From assembly GCA_963556255.1 (NCBI GenBank), contig OY744607.1, positions 799,001 through 863,000 of the forward strand: DNA of 64,000 nt, given 5' to 3'. Both the position numbers and the translations under genes were made by a program. The stretch comes from Allolobophora icterica (taxonomy: Eukaryota > Annelida > Clitellata > Crassiclitellata > Lumbricidae). The notes under the pieces are model-generated. The model saw only the letters and a list, made by a program, of their open reading frames with translations, was not told the origin of the DNA and did not search any database. Position 1 is the stretch's first letter, and the number at the start of each line of letters is the position of its first letter. Below, one piece after another: positions 47,382 to 60,200 of this stretch.

Positions 47382-47580
47382 CTATTGGTCATTTGTCAAG
47401 TATACATGGCCCTCTCTTGGTGTTAGTCCAAATGATGTTATGTCCTCATTTATATTATCTACCCAGCGTAGTCTTGGTCTGTCTTTGTTTCTCTTTCCTT
47501 TGAACTCTGCATGTAGTGCATTGTGTGGAATTCGGTCAACTGGCATTACACAAGATAAATTTGTGCAGTTAATTAAGGGA
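47382..47580 (-). mobile_element. LINE 3' fragment of a second type
   Basis: The minus-strand frame reads MPVDRIPHNALHAEFKGKRN, then KDRPRLRWVDNINEDITSFG. This matches the 'GKRxxGRPxxRWxDxIxEDL' tail of many non-LTR ORF2 proteins and differs from the GPxxWNxLP-type fragments elsewhere in the window. Confidence 0.75.
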
Positions 47581-47893
47581 GGTCCACACAGAGGATGATT
47601 GGCATCGACGGAAGTTGAGATCTGGCGTGGTGGTGGCCTCTGCACTTCAATCTGAGATCTGTTTCTACAGATCGTCGTACAGATGAGTGCGACAGATTCA
47701 TGTGACAGTCGGCTGGTGCTGTCCGTCAAAATTAGTCGGAAATTGGGTGGGCCAATTAGCACGGCTAATTATAAAGGTCTCGCTTTGGACTTTTTGTTTT
47801 TTCGAATTAACACCACTGATGCATCGTTATTATACAGTTTAACTGATATTTAATACTGCACTTCAAGTAGAACAACTCGGCGGGACATTTAAG

Positions 47894-48088
47894 TGGGACA
47901 CGGTGGTCGATCGGTTGAGTGCTCGCCTTGTAAAGCGGACAGTATGGGTTCGATCCTCCCCCCCTGAGATGGTCAGTGTGTAGGGACCTTGAGCAAGTCC
48001 TTCACTCGCTACTGCTCGGCGCCATCGATTGATGATTGGTCTTTAGATAGTGGCGCTTAATAAATGCTTAATAGTAATAATAATGATA

Positions 48089-48146
<58 letters not shown>

Positions 48147-48203
48147 TAATAATAATAATAATAATTGAAATAATAATAATAATAATATAATAATAATAAT
48201 AAT

Positions 48204-48235
<32 letters not shown>

Positions 48236-48240
48236 CTGAT
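47894..48240 (+). mobile_element. SINE family 2, full length with (AAT)n tail
   Basis: tRNA-like head: A box in CGGTGGTCGATCGGTTGAGT and B box GGGTTCGATCCTCC. The body has AGGGACCTTGAGCAAGTCCT and GGCGCCATCGATTGATGATT, then AATAAATGC and a long (AAT)n tail at 48062-48235. This copy defines the orientation of the family. Confidence 0.88.
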
Positions 48241-50035
48241 AATAAAATATAGAGGGTAATTATGAATGACTTTATAATGTTAAAGATGCTATGAATTTCC
48301 TTTGACTTCGTGAGAGTTGTGCTTTTGCTTTTATTAGCTGACTTCTTTTCAGCTGCGAGATTTGCCTAATTGGCTTCCTAGGTTGAATTTGAATCGAATT
48401 CCTTGCACGAGATGACACGTGGTCAATTAGGGGGTGATGATGGTGGTGGTGGAGGTACTTTTCCTCTGGTGTCCGTGCTGTCGAACTGGAACTCTGACAA
48501 GGCTTATCAGTCTGCGTTTGTTTTTAACAAAGCAACGGGAACTGTTTATTTCTTCCTTTTGTTTTCCAACGAATCGTTCACGTCCGTACCTTAGTTCTGC
48601 GCGATTGAAGAAGCTGTTCCATAGGTAGTCTGTGTGTAAAAACAAAGATGATTAGCGTCGCCCTCCTCCGTTATCCAGGCTTCGGACTGGCACCGCCAGA
48701 GTACGGGCAAGGACGTAGTTGTATATAGTATCCAGTTCGCCTTTAAAAATAAATTCGTAAACACTGCATGCATGAACGACTTATATAGTTAGAAATGCGT
48801 TGCGACATAGCTCTGTGCTGCGGTGTGGCCGGGTATATAAAAATTCTTGGTTATAGTTTCGTAATTTTGTGTTTGAAATGCGATCCGTTGGAAGGAGGTA
48901 AACGGAACAGTCGATTCCCACAACCACATGGTTCTCATTGGTCTGCACGGGCGTCCTATTCCCACAGCCAGAGCGACACCTTATCCCTCCCTACACGGAT
49001 CTCCATTTCACAGACTCCACAGCGATGTCCTTGTAACTCCGTTTGCGGCTTTCACGTATACACGCGACTGCCACCTGACGTAACTATCCGAAAAGTGGGT
49101 TTCACGCAGTAAACATGGAACATCTAATACTTTCCATCGTACCTTACCATAAAAATGGAAAAGTAATAGTAGCCTATAACACCTTACCTAACGAGTAAAA
49201 CATCTTACCTAAGAAGTATACACCGTACACAAGTAATAATATAGCACCTTATATAATGAGTTCTGGTATAACACCTTGAGTAATAGTATTACACCTTACA
49301 TAATAAGTACATGTGATAGTCTAACACCTTACGTAACTCGGTGTAATTTGTAACACCTTACCACAGAACAGGGAATGCAATAGTAACGAGACCTTCCATG
49401 AATATCCCAATGTGAGTTTTGCAGCGATGGACAGGGATATGCGATGAGTTACTAAACTGTCCTGAAATTGGTTCCCAAACACTGGAGGGAAAATGTCTTC
49501 CAGGATGTGAGACGCGTTATGCTCCGGCGCCGACTGGTCTCCGAAGAAGAAGTGTGTCGGGTGAATTGAAAGCAGACGAAGCGTTGAACGGAAAAATGCT
49601 ACCAGATGCATATGGTAGATCGTAAATCATCGTTTAATCTGGAGCACTGCTGGTGAAGTAAGCGCTGTCGTTTCTTGAGCTGGAGACGCAGAATGGTCCC
49701 CTCTCCCATGAACTTCTATATACATGACTATGGTCCATGCCTCTCCCTAGTCTTGTTATCTCGTAGGGAGGGGCGCTGTACAGAGGCTCTGAATGATTGA
49801 ATCGAAGCGATTCATTGAGCAGCTGTACTCCGCTTCGAATAAACTTTCTAAATATCAATCGAGGACATTCCATGTACATCATTTATGTCAAACCTTGAAG
49901 GGGATGTTTCTTCTGTCACCATCGATGGTCCCCAATGACCTCTCACCTCCGACATGTACTGCGTGTCAAGGAGGAGAAGGCACTAACATCATTTCAAAAG
50001 GTGCTATATAAATCGCCAGCTACATTCAGATACTA
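48241..50035. other. Gene-free stretch
   Basis: Contains spaced TAACACCTTAC motifs at about 49130-49360 forming a degenerate tandem array, and an AAAAGGTGCTATATAAATCG LINE-like end at about 49997. No exon recognised. Confidence 0.4.
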
Positions 50036-50039
50036 TGTG

Positions 50040-50082
50040 TGTATATATATGATATATATATGCATATATATGTATATATATG

Positions 50083-50133
<51 letters not shown>

Positions 50134-50134
50134 C
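50040..50134. repeat. (AT)n microsatellite
   Basis: ATATATAT with GTATG interruptions, pure from 50087 to 50132. Confidence 0.95.
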
Positions 50135-50593
50135 AGTGCACACTGCATGCTCTTACAAACTATCCAACAAGGAAACCGCGTTTTTTCTATTGATCGGTGG
50201 GTCGTTGGAATCGTGCGGAAGGCTCCTATTGCCGGACAGGCCCTGCCTCCCTCCCTCCCTGCCGCCTGCCTCCATCCCTGCTCCCTCCCACCTTCACTCG
50301 CTCGTTCCATCGACGGTGGTGGTAAGGAGGGTAAAGCGCGACCACCTGTAGACCTGTCTGTCAGTCGATGGTTGTGTCTGATGGCAGGCGTCGGTTGCTA
50401 CTTTCAATTTCGACAGAATATTCGACGTCTTGTCCTTGAGAGGAAGTCTTCTGTCCTCCGTTCGATGATCTCACATGATAAGACACACTTAGCCGGGATC
50501 TTTCGCCTTCCGTTTTACCCGTTTAAACACTTGTTTTATCGGTCGTAGTTGCGTAGACCAACGCAGGGCATTCGGTGGGAATCGTGTCAGATG

Positions 50594-50850
50594 GGTGCGC
50601 GATGGTCGAACAGTGGTTAGCGTGCTGGACTGGTGACCGAGATGTCACGGGTTTAAACCTCTGCCACGGTAGAAGCGTGTTGCGCTGTTTCTGCGCCCCC
50701 TAGCTAACTCGGCTATGATGAGTGCAGTGACCGTACACTGGTGAAACGGTGAGGGAGAGGACTGGCCACCCGCCATCATATGCCGAGGCTAAGAAAGTGA
50801 AGTCGCTAACACTTCATACCCGTGGCTGCCTCTTGGGATTAGGACTGAGG
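50594..50850 (+). mobile_element. SINE family 1
   Basis: Head with CAGTGGTTAGCGTGCTGGAC and B-box-like GGGTTTAAACCTC. The body ends CATATGCCGAGGCTAAGAAA and CTTCATACCCGTGGCTGCCT. Confidence 0.85.
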
Positions 50851-51084
50851 ACTGTTGTTGTTGAGGTCAGAGGGAAGGACGGTTTAGAACAATCTCCATT
50901 GATTGAATTCTTGACTAGACCAACTGACGATGGTCTTATTAGTCTTAACGACGGGTGTTGCGTCGTAGGTTGATAGGTAATCATCATTAGCACAGGACAA
51001 ATGCACACATTTACGATCAACAATGCCTAGAAAGTGCAATAATAAAAACAAGAAAACAACAGTTAAAGGATCAGCTGAGGATGT

Positions 51085-51095
51085 CTGTTTGTTTG

Positions 51096-51136
<41 letters not shown>

Positions 51137-51182
51137 GCGTGCGTGCGTGTGTGCGTGCGTGTGTGCGTGTGCGTGTGAGAGA
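51085..51182. repeat. (GT)n microsatellite
   Basis: GTGTGTGT with GCGTGC variants. Confidence 0.95.
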
Positions 51183-51331
51183 CTGTTTGTTACAGACTCT
51201 CTTGAGAGTCTGAGCGAAGTGGTGTTGTGGAGGTGAATATTCATGAACAGTGCTACAGCTTCTTGTGTTTAAACTTGGCACACTCTCACAGCTAGACAGA
51301 CAGACAGACAGACAGACCTGGAAAGTCGGAC

Positions 51332-51466
<135 letters not shown>

Positions 51467-51658
51467 CGTCATTCATAATACATAATAGTGCAGAGGACGA
51501 GAGAGTCGTCGGTGTTGTTGATGAGATGTTGTTTTCCGTTTCTATTTCAGATATCATCATCACCACCATCTCCTCATCATCTAAGTCCACCAGCAGCAGC
51601 ACCAGCAGCAGCATGTTTACCCATTCGGTCGTCGTCTTTCTTGTCGTCATCCTACACA

Positions 51659-51858
51659 NNNNNNNNNNNNNNNNNNNNNNNNNNNNNNNNNNNNNNNNNN
51701 NNNNNNNNNNNNNNNNNNNNNNNNNNNNNNNNNNNNNNNNNNNNNNNNNNNNNNNNNNNNNNNNNNNNNNNNNNNNNNNNNNNNNNNNNNNNNNNNNNNN
51801 NNNNNNNNNNNNNNNNNNNNNNNNNNNNNNNNNNNNNNNNNNNNNNNNNNNNNNNNNN
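51659..51858. other. Assembly gap (about 200 Ns)
   Basis: Undetermined bases; the real length is unknown. It lies 1.3 kb upstream of the first recognised insulin-receptor exon. Confidence 0.99.
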
Positions 51859-51974
51859 AATTGATGAGGAGATTGGGCGATGAACCCATTCAATCTAAAT
51901 GCAACAGGATACTGCGGATGGACGATGCGCTTCTTTCCGAGAAGTGTTCCCGTTTCTGGTCAACCTGATTCAGG

Positions 51975-52232
51975 ATGTGTCCGATAGTGTAGTGGTTAAG
52001 GTGCTGGACTGTCAACCGAGAGGTCGGAGGTTCAAATCCCCACCAGGGCAGAAATTTCTGTTGAGATTTCTGCTCCACCTGCACCCTCTAGCCAACTCAG
52101 CTATAATGAGTACACTGACTGTACACGTCGGTGGGAGGATGAGACGGTGAGCCACCCGCCCTTCTATGCCGATGCTGAGAAAATGAAGTGTTCATACGCC
52201 TGGCTGCATGTTGGGGTTAGCATTAGGGGCTG
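51975..52232 (+). mobile_element. SINE family 1, intact head
   Basis: A box ATAGTGTAGTGGTTAAGGTG and B box GGTTCAAATCCCCACC are intact. The body includes CCAACTCAGCTATAATGAGT and CTATGCCGATGCTGAGAAAA. Confidence 0.9.
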
Positions 52233-52389
52233 AATTCGTCGTTACTGTTGCGTTTCTCAGTGTAATCTTGGGGAGTTGAGCTTTGTAGTGACCTGGTTTC
52301 TATGTGGTGCTTTATATCTAGGGCCATTTCAGAACCTGGAAAGGTGCTTTGGAACAGATCGGAAATGGTGGTACTAAATGTGTTGTGGT

Positions 52390-52600
52390 GGAATTGTAAT
52401 TGCAAATTTATATAGCACCAGTAAAGAAAGACTCACCAGAGGTGCTGCTGACCTAACACAGTGAAACCACGATCTAACAGAATGGTCTTGAAGCGCTTGC
52501 GGAATAGAGGCAAAGGAAGAGTGGGTGTTTTTGGTGGCAGACTGATCCAGAGGGACTTTGTACCTGGTGTGTGTAGCTGTAGGATTGTCCGTTAGACCAG
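52390..52600 (-). mobile_element. LINE 3' fragment
   Basis: The minus-strand end has GGTGCTATATAAATTTGCAA with an ATTACAATT tail. Coding remnants such as TPTLPLPLFRKRFKTILLDR can be seen. Confidence 0.65.
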
Positions 52601-52814
52601 GGATCAGCCATTTCATTGGATATCAGTACGTGCCTCTGTGTATACGTGCGTGCTTGTTAGATGAAAAGAGAATTTTTTTTATTAAACATTTATACAAAGA
52701 ACCTGTAGAAAAATGAGGCAGAATAGAAGCGAATGTGAGTAGGAAATAACTGATCAGTGGTTGGCTAATTAGCGGATGGCTTTTTTAATTTCTGATTTCT
52801 TATTAGAAGTTTAT

Positions 52815-52915
52815 CGTAATCGTAATCTCCAATTATTCTAAAGCGCCATGGTAAAGCTGAGCGCAAAGCACCAGCTTATTCACGAGCGCTGCGACGTATC
52901 CGAAGGGTTGTCCAT
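52815..52915 (+). repeat. Interspersed repeat family B, short copy
   Basis: ATCGTAATCGTAATCTCC lead, AAAGCGCCATGG, and ACCAGCTTATTCACGAGCGC. Confidence 0.7.
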
Positions 52916-53177
52916 AACATGTTATGATGTGTTAATTATTAAGAAGAGAATTTCACAAACTTGTAAGTAAAACAGTGCAATTCGGTTGATGCCATGTGAT
53001 TTTGACACCAACACTATGTTATATTATTATTGGATCAGTCTGCCACCAAAAACACCCACTCTTCCTTCGCCTCTTTTCCACAACTCACAACATAAAGGCA
53101 CAGCAACCAATAGGCTATGATGTCCCTGCCATGGAAGTTACTGATGTAAATATAACAGTATGGTTTGTTTTTTATAG

Positions 53178-53775
53178 TTTGTCCACCGAGCTGTGAGTCG
53201 AGCAATGCGTCCTGCTATTCGACAAACGTGACTGGTATTTGGGAGACGAAATGTTGCCATGCGCAGTGCCTTGGTGGCTGCACTGGTCCTCTCGACACCG
53301 ACTGCATTGCATGTGTCAAAGTTTTCCACAAGGGAAGATGTCTTCAGGAATGTCCACCCAACACCTACAAGGTCTGTGTCAACAGAATCGAGTTTTCACC
53401 TATAACTTCTGTGGCAATTGTTTTGTAATGCACATGAGGCATCGGTCGATGGAAGTCAAGTCGTAGTCGTAAACGTCATCGGTTGGAGAAGTCCAGTTGA
53501 AATTGACTAGAGAACTGACTGACTCAGTCACTGGCTGGCTGATTGACTGACTGACTGACTGAATGACTGACTTACTGAATGACTGACTTGACTGACTGAC
53601 TGGCTGACTGAATGGCTGAATGACTGACTGACTGACTGGCTGGCTGGCTGGCTGACTGACTGAATAGCTGGCTGACTGACTGGCTGGCTGACTGACTGAC
53701 TGACTGACTGGCTGACTGACTGACTGACTGACTGAATAGCTGGCTGACTGACTGACTGACTGGCTGGCTGACTGA

Positions 53776-53816
<41 letters not shown>

Positions 53817-56800
53817 TGACTGACTGACTGACTGACTGACTGAATGGCTGACTGACTGACTGAGGCCGCTGAGTGTGGTGGGGGAACTATTGGGTGCTGT
53901 TTGGTCTGTGTCTGGCAGGAACCGGATGTGGTGGGGCAGTTGGCCGGGTAAACAAGATGGAAATGGGAGGAAACGTTGACAGGCCGTGGAAAATGCCATA
54001 GTAATCACTGGGATCTAATTAGTGATTATGGACTGCTGGCATGAGCAAATGGACAGGAAATCCGTTGCCTGTCTGTTGCGCAGTGTGTGGATGTCAATGT
54101 GGTTTATTGTGCCATTTCCATTGGTTGTGGATATGCACCTGTCAACCCCAGAAGACGAGGTCCAGTTTTCCATTCAGCCTCCTTTTCAGCCATCCAGTGG
54201 ATTGTTGATATGGAAGAGAATTTCCCTTTTAAACAACTATTGTTCGAAGGCTTGAACTCGTACTCGCGATGTTTACAGGACGAGCCATCCGACCTGTGGT
54301 AACCTGCACGGAGTGAGAAGTTTGAAGGTGGGCCACTGTATCTACTCCATCTGGTGGAATGGAGCGAGTAAGTTGAGCAAAGGAGTTGCCAATGGATCTG
54401 ATGTGCTCGCTCTTGTCAGGTGCAAATCAAGGCTACTTACTTACTTACTTACAGTTGCCAATGGATACATCTGACAGCAGCATCACGAGCTGTTCAGCAT
54501 CACTTCCATCATCAGTACCAGCAGCCTCTCCATCTTTCATGGTCCAAACAGCAATAAAGAATTAAATCACACAGGTGCTATATAAATGTTGGCGTTGCTC
54601 TACATTGCGTTGTCTGCGTTGTCTGTTTTCAGTTTCGCGGTCGACGTTGTATGGTGGAGAGCGAGTGTCGAGCGCAGTTTTCCCCGTCTTCGCCGTTGTC
54701 GGCGGCTTCATCGCAGAAGGGTTCGTTCTGGAAGATGTACGAGAGACAGTGCTTGGAGGAATGTCCAACCGGATACACGGAGAGCAAGACCGATCGATCC
54801 TTGTGCGAACGATGCCAGGGACACTGTCCTAAAGGTAGACAGTGCACAGTAACAGTTGCACTTATATGCCCTAGAGCAGGCATGGGCAACTTCTTTTAAC
54901 AGTGGGCCACCATAAGATTTTAAGGGCAGCTCGGGGGCCGCATGCCAATCGCAGGCTAATTTTTGCAGATTCATTTGCCTAAGAAAATAAGACAATATTA
55001 ATTTTATTCAAACTAACTATTGCGATATAACCGTTATGGTTAAATTTATGTTAAACTAAATGAAGATAATTTTTATGATGAAAACATAATTTTCCTTATT
55101 ACCTGCAGTCCTACATTACAATAAAATACTAAATATGTTATAAGTTTCTTCAGTTAAAAAAAACATAAAACTGTTAGTGTACAATGTATCCACTGCTTGG
55201 TCTGCAATATTTAATGATTAATGTGAAGTCTGACACTTCTTCTCACGACACAATTTATCCAGCATGGTTGCTTTAATGTTCAAAGTGGCACTTCAAATTT
55301 CATTGGTAAGATTGTCATTTGTCAGTCTGCAACTGCTTCTGCATTTTGTTAGTTTCATCTTTGAGAAGAACTGTTCACAAATATAGATATCTATAGTTGC
55401 TTGGAAACAGTGCAACCATTTTCAGGGCATGAAAATCTAAGTGAAGATGGCTTCCAAAGTTTCGAATCTATCCACTCTGTGGTATTGTTCCATGCAGAGA
55501 GTAATTACATTGATGAATGAGTAGTGAACTAGTTGACTAGACTAGAGACCGGATTCCTAATAAATAAGAAACAGATGTTTTAATGTCGGCTTACGTACAG
55601 AGATCCAGATATTCCTGTAGGGCCGGATAAAAGGGTACCAAGTGCCAGATACAATGCTAATATTAAAGACATGTCAGGGGCCGGTTGAAAAGTCTCCGGG
55701 GGCCGGATCCGGCCCGCGGGCCGTACGTTGCCCACCCCTGCCCTAGAGTATTAGACAATACAATTGTACATCTGCACATATGCCCTAGATAGTGTAAAAT
55801 AACATTATGCCCTAGAGTTATCCATTAGTTCAGATTGGAACTACACTTATTCATTCATTCGTAAATTTATATAGCGCCACTTCAAGGGAACTACTCAGAG
55901 GCGCTCCCGACTCCAGCACGGCGAAAAAGAGCAGTTTTCAGATGGTCATAGAAGGTACCAGAGGAAGACCTAGGATGTAGGCGCAGCTCAGAGGGAAGGC
56001 CATTCCATATGGTCGGGCCAACCACCGAGAAAGCGCGGGTCTGCATGATAGCAGTACGGGCGAACGGGACGGATAGCATCCCCCTCCCCACCGAGCGGAG
56101 GACTCGAGCAGTCCGAGAAGCAGACACACTTATGGTACATATGTATGTATGAAACCACTTACCACAGTGCTTTTTAAGCATCTCACTCCTTAGGGCCATC
56201 AATGTTGAATGCTCGAGAACCTCGGACAGTTCTGTACCGTGACTCGACCAAAAGACCCGAAGATCTGTGGTGATGGATATTTGGAGAGACCCAGTCTTTG
56301 AATTTAGAAGGGAATGTCCGTTATAGGGATTTCATAGGTCAGACAGATGAGTTTAAATCTTATTCTCAGTTCTACAGGAAACCAGTGCAGCTGATTTGTG
56401 GCGGTTGATTAGGATTAAGAGTTTGTATGAGAAGCGGTGAGCAGTAGATTTTGAGGCAAGGAATTTAGATGCGCTGGAACCTGTTTGGTTTCAGATCGAG
56501 GGTACCTGTGGAAACCAAATTGACTTACTACTTCCTGTGTGATGATGATGATGATGACGACGACGACGATGATGATGAACTTGTATAGCACCACAGTTAT
56601 TATGCTGAAGGCTTTGATATAATAAGTAGTTGAACGGTAGGAACATGTACATGTACAGCGCAGTGCGTTTGCAGGCGCTTAATTAAAGAATAAATATTAT
56701 TATTATTATTATTATTGTTATCAACGGTATGTCAGGTTGAAAGCTACGAGGCAGATGGGTTTCATGTACACCTCAGACTCTGATCTACTGGAGCTATATA

Positions 56801-57178
56801 ATTGTTGAGCCGTCTGGTGAGTTTTGTCTGCGTCGTTTTGAGTTCGTTTTGAGTTATATTATTCGTCTTGATTGGCAACGTTTGTCTTGTTTGTTGACAG
56901 TCTGTGCTGGCCAGATCATCGACAACATTGCAGCTGCGCAGAGGCTCAAAGGGTGCACCATCATCGATGGGGTCCTTGAAATCCAGATCCGAAGTGGAAG
57001 TACGTCCAACCAGTCTCCTCTCAAGTCCAACACACTGTCGTCTGCTCACTTGTCACTGCCTGTCTGTCTCTGTGTCTGTCTCTCTTTGTCTGTCGTCTCT
57101 GTCTCTCCTATTGTCGTAGTTATGCTGTGTTTGTACGTCTTGCTGCATGGCTGTTCGTCTCATGTCAACAGATCAGCC

Positions 57179-57212
<34 letters not shown>

Positions 57213-60200
57213 GTCTGTCTCTGTCCGTCTGTCTCTGTGTGCCTGTCTGTCTCTGTCTGCTTTTATCTGTCTGTCTTTATCTGTCTTTCTGTGTCTGTCT
57301 GTGCCTTTCTGTCTGTCACTGTCTGTCTGTTTGTCTCTGTTTGTCTGTGTGCCTTTCTGTCACTGCCATTCTGTCTCTGTGTCACTCTTTTTCTCTATGT
57401 CATTCCAGGTTAGTCCCTCTGAATGTCTACACTCAATCTGTTGTCAGCTGACTAATCACTTGCTCACTTGCTGCCTTGGGTTAAAGCAAGATTACTCGAT
57501 GAATCAACGATGACTTTTGCGTCTATACAAGATCCCTCTGTTCATGTTCTTGAAGGTTCACTGGGCGCTGAGCTCGAAGAGAACCTGGGAATGATCGAAG
57601 AAGTGACTCATTTCCTGAAGATCGTTCGATCCTATCCGCTCATATCCCTCCGCTTTCTCCGGAGTCTTCGCATCATCCACGGCAGACGACTTCACAGCGA
57701 CAGGTGAGTTCGACTGCGGAACATATCATCATCTCCACATTTCTAAGATGCTGCTCTAAAGCTAGGCGCATTGCACCAGCTTATTCACGAGCGCTGTGTC
57801 ATATCAGAGGTACTATACGGTTGGCCCCCCCCCCCCCCAACTGATCCCAAGGTGGCTTTATGTTGAATTTTACATCAAATGACGAGGGAGCGGATTGGCT
57901 ACCCGCCCGTATATGCCAAGGCTAAGAAAATGAAGTTGCTAATTTGTCATACTCCTGGCTGCCTCTCAGGCAAGCTTAAAGGACTGCTCTTCTTAAATAT
58001 TCCAGTTGTTCTTCATTACATAATATTGATGCAGTTGCACAGTTTCATTTCTCTCCATTGATATTATTACTGAATATGATATTAATTCTGTTGGATAATT
58101 ATTGTCCAGGTATGCGCTGTTTGTCCTTGACAACCAGAACCTTCAGGACCTCTGGGATTTGCAGACGCATCCAAATCTGACGATCCGTAACGGTTCCCTC
58201 TTCTTCCACTTCAACCGCAAGCTCTGCTTGAACAAAATCGATGAACTGGTCGACTATGTTGGGAAACGCGAACTGGTCGATGCAACGGACATCTCACAAA
58301 CATCGAACGGCGATCAAGTGGCATGTGAGTCCAGAACTCATCTCAACTGACCACATTTTTCATCAACTTAAGATCTGTCAGAAAGGGCCTGTGGTTGGAA
58401 TTTGTGCATGTGGTTCGATTGGCATGTGGTTTGATTGGAGTAGAATGATTGGCAAGTGGTTTGATTGGAGTAGAATGATTGGCAAGTGGTTTGATTGGCG
58501 TAGAATGATTGGCAAGTGGTTTGATTGGCGTAGAATGATTGGCGTGTGATTTGATTGGCGTAGAATGATTGGCATGTGGTTTGATTGGCGTGTAGTTTGA
58601 TTGGAGTAGATTGATTGGCATGTGATTTGATTGGCGTAGAATGATTGACGTGTGATTTGATTGACGTGTGATTTGATTGGCGTAGAATGATTGGCATTTG
58701 GTTTGATTGGCGTGTGGTTTGATTGGAGTAGAATGATTGGCAAGTGGTTTGATTGGCGTGTCTTTTGAGTGGAGTAGAATGATTGGCGTGTGATTTGATT
58801 GGCGTAGAATGATTGGCATGTGGTTTGATTGGTGTGTGGTTTGATTGGAGTATAATGATTGGCATGTGATTTGATTGGCGTAGAATGATTGGCATGTGGT
58901 TTGATTGGCGTGTGGTGTGATTGGAGTAGAATGATTGGCATGTGGTTTGATTGACATATGTGGTTTGATTGACATATGTGGTTTGATTGACATGTGTGGT
59001 TTGATTGACAGGCACCATAGAGTCTCTAAAGCTGGATGTGATGAACATTGAGTCGACTTACGCCATCATTCGATGGACGAACTTCCAGGTCAATGACCCT
59101 CGGTCGCTGCTCAGCTGGGTTGTCAACTACCGCAAGGCGTGAGTAGATTTCGCTCTGCGCTCTTCATTTATATAGCGCCTCTAGATAGCTGTTTGGAGTC
59201 ACTGAGCACTCTGCACTTTGAAGAGAACTTACAACGCTGGCAGTCTATGCCGCATACATATACGCACACACATACACAGATGCGGGAAGAGATACAGATG
59301 CAGCAACAAAGGCAGGTACTAAGTGAGATGTAAGAAGAGAGATGCAGGTGTCATTTCCTCTTCTATGTGGGTCGTTATAGAAATGACCACGTTTTCCATT
59401 AAGTTGGTTTCTGGTTTTTTTTTCTTTAATTACGATGGAATGATTTGATGGTTCAGAATGATTTGTGTTTGGATCGAATTGAAGCGCCCCATCTGCGTCA
59501 TTTCATCTTGGATTGAATGTCTGGCAAAGGATTTGTTGTTGATCCAATTCGCTTGACATAAATTCGGACTCAGAAGAGCCAGTCCAACTGAAAGAGTCAT
59601 TCCATGGCTGAGTGAGGGAATCACGGAAACACAGTATGTAGCACAGACGAAATCCCAGCCCAAGAGCCCAACAACAGTTTCTAATGGATTACTTACAGTG
59701 GGCAATCGTAATCTTAAGTTGTTATAACCTACATGTTGTGTAATTTGTTTCTGAGTTGTTTTTGTTTCTGACTTGTTTCTGTTTCTAAGTTGTTTCTGAC
59801 TTGTTTCTGTTGACAGAAACAAAGAAAACATAACAATCTACAGTGCGAGAGACGCCTGCGGAACGGATGTGTAAGTGGTTGTGTCTGATCGGACGACTTC
59901 TATAGCCCCTCTTTTATCATGATGACAGAGGCATTGATGGTGGATATACATACATACAAGTACATACATACAAATGCATACGTACATGAATACATTCTTC
60001 CATACGTAGATGATTAGATCCTTACTTCATTTCTTTTTACGATCGTCTTTAATTCGCTCATGAATATTCACAAGAATTGATTTGAATGGCAATAGGTTGT
60101 CAGGTTGAACTATTATCAGTCGATTGAATATTCATGAATAATCATGAATATTCATGAGTGTTAAATATTCATGAATATTCAGAAGAATTGATTTGAATTG

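Noticed and set aside
49419..49625. Cys-containing frame (LEGKCLPGCETRYAP) considered as a receptor Cys-rich exon
   Set aside because: Spacing does not match the receptor Cys-rich modules, no matching splice sites were seen, and exons 1-2 already account for the visible region.
54022..54302. Overlapping plus-strand frames of about 70 codons between receptor exons 1 and 2
   Set aside because: No similarity to a receptor or mobile-element domain and no consistent splice sites.
58343..59048. Three minus-strand frames of 187-226 codons rich in Asn, His, Ser and Gln
   Set aside because: Produced by the ATTGG minisatellite in a receptor intron on the opposite strand.
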